Of a DNA stretch of 35,350 bases, positions 31,867-35,350 are shown one piece after another. Where the stretch lies: contig CAZOLJ010000048.1 in NCBI GenBank assembly GCA_964580575.1, forward strand, positions 1-35,350, read 5' to 3'. How positions within the stretch are numbered: position 1 is the stretch's first letter; each line of letters opens with the position of its first letter. Both the position numbers and the translations under genes were made by a program. The notes under the pieces were generated by a model that was not told the origin of the DNA, searched no databases, and saw only the letters and a program-made list of their open reading frames with translations. The DNA comes from CAVPDE01 sp964580575 (GTDB lineage Bacteria; Desulfobacterota; DSM-4660; Desulfatiglandales; HGW-15).

Positions 31867-32712
31867 CTACTCTATTTCATGATCCAAGTATTGAAACACG
31901 TCCTCCAGTTTAATGACGCCGATCATTTTCTCGGCTCTGACCACGGGCATGCGCCTGAGGTTGTGGACAATCATTTGATTGGCTGCGTCCGTGAGGAAAG
32001 CGTTGGCCTGTGTGGCCAGGGGTTGAGGCCTCATCACTTCTTTCATGGTCTTCTGAGGGAGCCATTGGGGATGCTGGATCAATTGAGACCACTCCATAGC
32101 AAAATCGGGATGAGCCTTATTCTGAGCCTCGTTCACAAGATCTCTCTTGGTCATGATGCCCAGAGGTCGATCTTCCCGATCCACGACGTAAACCTCCTCG
32201 ATGGACTCCTCTCCTTCTTCCCGGCTCATGACCTCCAGAGCCTTGGGCAAGTCGTCCTCGGGGTGAAGCTTTGCGAAGGGATGGAGCGCTATTTCCCGGA
32301 CCAGTTTTCTGGGCCACAACACAGGGTGTCGTTTGATTTCTTCGGCTTCATGGGCTTCCTTGATTTTTTCCACCAGGTCTTCGATGTCACAGGGCTTCAT
32401 GAGGTAGTCATAGGCGCCCTTGCGCATGGCCTGGGTTCCTGATTCCAGGGTGGCATGTCCGGTGAGCATGATCACTTCCGTGTCAGGGGCCCACTTCTTG
32501 ATCTCTCCGAGAGCGGCCACCCCGTCCATGCCAGGCATTTTGACATCCAGCACGACCACGTCAAAGCCGCCCCCGTACTTGACGGCGTCCACCGCTTGGT
32601 AGCCGTCAAAGGCTGTGCTGACGTCGAATCCTCTCACCTTGAGGATTCGGGCCATGTTCGTGACGAACTGCTTCTCGTCATCCACTAGAAGAACTCGGAT
32701 TTTTTCGTTCAC
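31867..32712 (-). CDS. Response regulator with two CBS domains
   Basis: This encodes 281 residues from a GTG at 32712 (MNEKIRVLLVDDE), about nine bases after GGAG; an earlier GTG at 32745 has no site. The receiver (about 1-120) is intact: VDDE, VVVLDVKMPGMDG, MLTGHAT and LMKPCDIED. Two CBS repeats follow, about 150-210 (VYVVDREDRPLGIMTKRDLV) and 220-280 (MPVVRAEKMIGVIKLEDVF). CBS pairs bind adenine nucleotides such as AMP or ATP, so the protein can combine phosphorylation with energy status. No DNA-binding domain is present. It heads an operon with the His-less kinase D. Confidence 0.88.
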   Translation of the reverse strand: MNEKIRVLLVDDEKQFVTNMARILKVRGFDVSTAFDGYQAVDAVKYGGGFDVVVLDVKMPGMDGVAALGEIKKWAPDTEVIMLTGHATLESGTQAMRKGAYDYLMKPCDIEDLVEKIKEAHEAEEIKRHPVLWPRKLVREIALHPFAKLHPEDDLPKALEVMSREEGEESIEEVYVVDREDRPLGIMTKRDLVNEAQNKAHPDFAMEWSQLIQHPQWLPQKTMKEVMRPQPLATQANAFLTDAANQMIVHNLRRMPVVRAEKMIGVIKLEDVFQYLDHEIE

Positions 32713-32749
32713 GATGGGTTTCTCCAATTTCACAAGCAAACTCACTTCG

Positions 32750-32904
32750 GTGGCACGGACAAGTTTTACTTGTCCGTGGTAGGGCCGGCTTCATCTCTCT
32801 TCGCTCACGGACAAACACAGTTTGTCCGTGCCACCCACTTCCAGAATTCTCCCCAGACTCGTTTCCCAGGTGCCACGGACAAGCGCATGCTTGTCCGTGC
32901 CACC
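32750..32904. repeat. REPIN-like pair 2 plus a single hairpin
   Basis: Hairpins CACGGACAAGT-TTT-ACTTGTCCGTG (32754-32778) and CACGGACAAAC-ACA-GTTTGTCCGTG (32806-32830) form a facing pair like that at 27501-27584, with GTGGC and GCCAC outside. A further hairpin CACGGACAAGC-GCAT-GCTTGTCCGTG follows at 32874-32899. Together they fill the space between the receiver-CBS and MFS genes. Confidence 0.75.
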
Positions 32905-34119
32905 CTATCGACGTGCTATTTCTTTCAAAAAGGTCAGGCACACCAGGCTTCCGATGCCCACCAAACCTACCATGAGAAACGCCCACTGAAGCCCGAGCGC
33001 TTGCCCCACGAATCCCATGGTGAGAGGCCCGGCCATCTCTCCGAGCTCCTTATAGGACCCGGCGATGCCCAGATTGAGCGCTAGACTTTGCTCCTCGCTC
33101 ACATCTCCGATGAACGCCTCTCCCAGGGGAGCCACACACCCGATGCCCGCGGCCATCAGACAGGCCGCTCCGATGTAGAAAGGGTTGGGAAGAAAAGGAA
33201 TGAAGGAAATGCAGAGGGTACACAACACCATGCCCAGGGTGATCACTTTCTTCCTCCCCAGGCTGTCGGAAATCCTTCCTGCAAAAGGTTGCACCGCCAG
33301 GTAGACTGCTGCGTTGAGGGCCAGCACGAATCCGGCCTGGAGAGGATCCAGCCCTTTCTTCGAAAGGAGGATAGGCAAAAAGCCGAAGAACGCGGCCATG
33401 AAGATCATGTTGAAGAACATGATCAGGAAAATGGGCAAGGTGCGTCGGTTTTTGACCGAGTCCAGAAGATCTTTCAGGGCGGGAGTCTTTTTTGCTCTCT
33501 TAAACTGAGAGAGCGCCTTTTCCCCCTCCCCTTTATCCCCTCCCGCGAGGGGAGGGGGGGATAATTTGGGTGCACAGTCAGCAGGACGGATCACGTAAGT
33601 GAGGATGATGACCAGCAGCCCGATGGCGGAACACAAAGCGAAGATCGACTGGAATCCGTGGTAGTAAACGAAAAAGCCTCCGATGGTTGGAGCGAGGACA
33701 TATCCGGCGTTCTTGAAGGCGCCGTAGATGCCTAGGACCGTGCCCTTCCTTTCCATGAAGTAGCGGATGAGGAGGGTCATGGACATGACGGAAAAGAAAG
33801 CGGCCCCTGCTCCCTGGAGCAGGCGAACCAGGATGAGCCATTGGGGAGGCAGGACAAGGTAGAGCCCTGAAGCGACAATGAACAGGCTCAGCCCTATGCG
33901 AAGCACGGCCCATTCCCCGATCTTCCTGGAAAGCAGGGCCCCGAGAGGCTTGATGAAGATTTCCGCAAGGTCGTAAAGAGCGATGAGAAAACCGATGACG
34001 ATCAAGCCTGCACCGGTTTCCTTGGAGTAGGACGGGAGATTGGCAGCCACCACATAAGCGCCGAAGGATGTGACAAATCCGGTCAGGCTCAGGACAAGGA
34101 GAAGGAGCCTTCCTTTCAT
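32905..34119 (-). CDS. MFS transporter of unknown substrate
   Basis: This carrier has 404 residues and about 12 membrane helices. Conserved MFS loops are visible: DLAEIFIKPLGALLSRKIG between helices 2 and 3 and GRISDSLGRKK in the second half. It resembles drug or metabolite efflux carriers, with no substrate signature. The ATG at 34119 is favoured: GGGAG precedes it, and a longer frame to 34212 would run through a strong terminator. The loop between the two halves (about residues 180-200) contains a palindromic repeat read in frame as LSPPPLAGGDKGEGE. It lies downstream of terC on the same strand. Confidence 0.85.
   Translation of the reverse strand: MKGRLLLLVLSLTGFVTSFGAYVVAANLPSYSKETGAGLIVIGFLIALYDLAEIFIKPLGALLSRKIGEWAVLRIGLSLFIVASGLYLVLPPQWLILVRLLQGAGAAFFSVMSMTLLIRYFMERKGTVLGIYGAFKNAGYVLAPTIGGFFVYYHGFQSIFALCSAIGLLVIILTYVIRPADCAPKLSPPPLAGGDKGEGEKALSQFKRAKKTPALKDLLDSVKNRRTLPIFLIMFFNMIFMAAFFGFLPILLSKKGLDPLQAGFVLALNAAVYLAVQPFAGRISDSLGRKKVITLGMVLCTLCISFIPFLPNPFYIGAACLMAAGIGCVAPLGEAFIGDVSEEQSLALNLGIAGSYKELGEMAGPLTMGFVGQALGLQWAFLMVGLVGIGSLVCLTFLKEIARR
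33522..33566. repeat. C/G-rich palindrome inserted in frame inside the MFS gene
   Basis: CCCCTCCC...GAGGGGAGGGG with a preceding CCCCCTCCCCTTTATCCCC block resembles a dispersed intergenic hairpin (compare 34216-34259). It is translated as the hydrophilic central loop, SPPPLAGGDKGEGE, so it is tolerated inside the protein. Confidence 0.55.
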
Positions 34120-34129
34120 AGGGTCTCCC

Positions 34130-34155
34130 AAAAAAAGGGATCCCTGAGGGATCCT
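34130..34155 (-). terminator. Terminator-like hairpin just ahead of the MFS start
   Basis: GGATCCC (34138-34144) and GGGATCC (34148-34154) pair around TGA. On the minus strand the stem is followed by CTTTTTTT and, directly after, by the GGGAG ribosome site of the MFS gene at 34119. It may end the terC transcript, about 125 bases after the terC stop, or act as an attenuator for the MFS gene. The plus strand also has TCTTTTT. Confidence 0.7.
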
Positions 34156-34215
34156 CTTTTTGTCCGTCAGTTGTGGGGTAGCCACAAATGAGTTGTCATT
34201 TTCCCCAGTCATGAT

Positions 34216-34259
34216 AAATCCCCCCATCCCCCTTTAGCAAAGGGGGCAAGGGGGGATTT
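34216..34259. repeat. AAATCCCCCC hairpin repeat
   Basis: The outer arms AAATCCCCCC and GGGGGGATTT enclose the inner arms CCCCCTTT-AGC-AAAGGGGG. The 44-base structure lies 22 bases after the terC stop. A related, weaker hairpin is at 35071-35091. Confidence 0.65.
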
Positions 34260-34280
34260 GGCTCTGCTATTGCGTTCGTA

Positions 34281-35039
34281 TTAGTCGGCTGTCGGGACCG
34301 GGGCTTCTGCTTTCGCAGCCGCCCCTGCCGTCACCCCTGCGGACTTTGCCTTTTTCCTCTTAATAAGCCATCTGGAAAATCCGAGAACGAAAAGGATGAA
34401 GAAGATCATCACCCCGTATTCCACGGCCTTGCTCGGGTGGAGCAGGTTCTCGATGAACGGATCGGTGATCATCATTTCCCCGCCGACCTTGCCGAGGATG
34501 GCCGCGCCGATGTAAAGGATAATGGGATAGCGGCTCATCAACATGGAGAGCAACCCGGCACCGCCCACCACCAGGGGAATACTCAGGACCAGGCCGAAAA
34601 GGAGCAGGAAAAGATTCCCCTTGCATGCCCCGGCCACCGCAAGCATGTTGTCAATGGCCATGCTGATGTCCGCGACCACGATAATCCAGATCGCCTGGGA
34701 AATGGAGCCTGCTGTTTTGCCGTGACCTTCTTCTTGTTCAGATCCCATGAGGAGAAGCTTGACGGCGATCCAGATGATGACCGCACCGCCCACAAACTTG
34801 ACGAACTGGATCAGCAGGAGCTGGGCGCAGACAAAGGTCGCAATCACCCGGAGTATAACCGCCGCTCCGGCCCCGAGGATAATGCCCCATTTGCGCTGTT
34901 TTCCTTGCAGGTTCTGAACGGCCATGGCAATGACCACGGCGTTGTCTCCGGCAAGGACGAGGTCGATCAGGGTGATACTCAAGAAGGCTGCCAGAAATTC
35001 CGGCGTGAACTCGATTCTTCCTAAAAAACCAAAATCCAT
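34281..35039 (-). CDS. TerC family integral membrane protein
   Basis: This is a membrane protein of 252 residues with about seven helices. The TerC/YjbE hallmarks are LVLAGDNAVVIAMAVQNL in the first helical pair and VVADISMAIDNMLAVAGA in the middle; the acidic residues in these helices are proposed to handle metal ions. Family members export manganese or take part in tellurite resistance or metalation of exported proteins. Two short loops are charged (MGSEQEEGHGK, IKRKKAKSAG), and the tail is Ala/Pro-rich. The ATG at 35039 follows AGGAG; an in-frame start 15 codons earlier lies in repeat sequence. No tellurite gene neighbours are present, so manganese is the likelier ion. Confidence 0.87.
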   Translation of the reverse strand: MDFGFLGRIEFTPEFLAAFLSITLIDLVLAGDNAVVIAMAVQNLQGKQRKWGIILGAGAAVILRVIATFVCAQLLLIQFVKFVGGAVIIWIAVKLLLMGSEQEEGHGKTAGSISQAIWIIVVADISMAIDNMLAVAGACKGNLFLLLFGLVLSIPLVVGGAGLLSMLMSRYPIILYIGAAILGKVGGEMMITDPFIENLLHPSKAVEYGVMIFFILFVLGFSRWLIKRKKAKSAGVTAGAAAKAEAPVPTAD

Positions 35040-35070
35040 GGGACAGATTCTCCTTTCAAATCCCTCCTGG

Positions 35071-35141
35071 CCTCCCTTTACCAAAGGGAGGAACTACCCC
35101 TCTTTACTAAAGATGGGCAAGGTTTACCCGCCTCGGGCGGG
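35071..35141. repeat. Hairpin repeats upstream of terC
   Basis: CCTCCCTTT-ACC-AAAGGGAGG (35071-35091) is followed by GTTTACCCGCCTCGGGCGGG (35122-35141), the near-copy of the palindrome at 437-456. They fill much of the space between terC and the partial gene at the right edge. Confidence 0.55.
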
Positions 35142-35209
35142 AAAGATTTTGCGAAGCATGTCAATTCCATTTCGAGACTGCTTATACACATGGTAAGCGT
35201 TCACAGCTC

Positions 35210-35350
35210 TCAGGACAAAAAGAACACGACTACGCAGAAGGTCAAAGCCACCATCCAGACCGTATGGCTGAACCTTCCCTTTTGAACCGGGTGGAAATGG
35301 GCGTCCGGTCTTTTGTGGCCGTTGGCGCACACATACTCGGTCACCTTTTG
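35210..35350 (-). CDS. C-terminal end of an unidentified membrane protein
   Basis: The minus strand is open from the window edge for 46 residues and ends with TGA at 35212-35210. It reads TEYVCANGHKRPDAHFHPVQ, then KGRFSH and a final hydrophobic segment VWMVALTFCVVVFFLS, which looks like a membrane helix at the extreme C-terminus. The C-x3-H and H-x-H residues could bind metal, but this is a guess. The start is outside the window. A competing frame at 35124-35330 has no such features. Confidence 0.5.
   Translation of the reverse strand, partial: QKVTEYVCANGHKRPDAHFHPVQKGRFSHTVWMVALTFCVVVFFLS

Noticed and set aside
34281..35039. Tellurite resistance operon
   Set aside because: Only a TerC/YjbE family protein is present. 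No terA, terB, terD or related gene lies nearby, and the family is broader than tellurite resistance.

Overview
The window looks like a draft scaffold from a mesophilic anaerobic member of the Desulfobacterota (former Deltaproteobacteria, Syntrophobacter- or Desulfomonile-like). The grounds are a menaquinone prenyltransferase, an octaheme cytochrome with a cytochrome b partner, a PAS/sigma-54 activator, Cache-domain histidine kinases with stand-alone receivers, a PP-loop LarE enzyme, a YcaO-TPR protein, acetyl-CoA synthetase with an OFA-type carboxylate carrier, and many palindromic intergenic repeats. The taxon is inferred from gene content only. Two runs of exactly 100 N (3453-3552 and 7581-7680) are scaffold gaps. 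No tRNA, rRNA, CRISPR array or prophage was seen.

Layout. 1-3257: HU (cut by the left edge), an SDR oxidoreductase, MenA and a CPBP membrane protease. 3573-8461: a respiratory divergon in which an octaheme c-type cytochrome and its cytochrome b face away from a sigma-54 activator with a cysteine-rich PAS domain. A plausible -24/-12 promoter and upstream site lie between them. LarE follows, its start lost in the second gap. 8656-10389: YcaO-TPR. 10454-20670: three sensor kinase/receiver pairs transcribed leftwards, interrupted by a phosphotransacetylase-like protein and by a small scar (a decayed ISNCY-type transposase abutting the tail of a PEP/pyruvate-binding enzyme). 20952-29977: an acetyl-group island with two histone-deacetylase-family proteins, a GNAT-like protein, acetyl-CoA synthetase, an OFA carrier and a protein of unknown function. 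30164-35350: a kinase whose phospho-accepting histidine is replaced by arginine, a receiver-CBS protein, an MFS carrier, TerC and a partial membrane protein.

How the genes may work together. The OFA carrier and Acs would bring in and activate acetate or a similar acid. The GNAT-like protein and the deacetylases next to Acs resemble the acuABC logic of Bacillus, where Acs is switched by lysine acetylation. The octaheme cytochrome and cytochrome b would pass electrons between the menaquinone pool and a periplasmic sulfur or nitrogen compound under sigma-54 control.

The intergenic DNA is unusually rich in repeats. It holds a 290-bp element with 22-bp terminal inverted repeats and a possible 10-bp target duplication, a 127-bp palindromic element in two copies, REPIN-like paired hairpins, CGCAGAG arms, and degenerate seven-base word arrays that run into the start or stop codons of genes and often form long stems between convergent genes.
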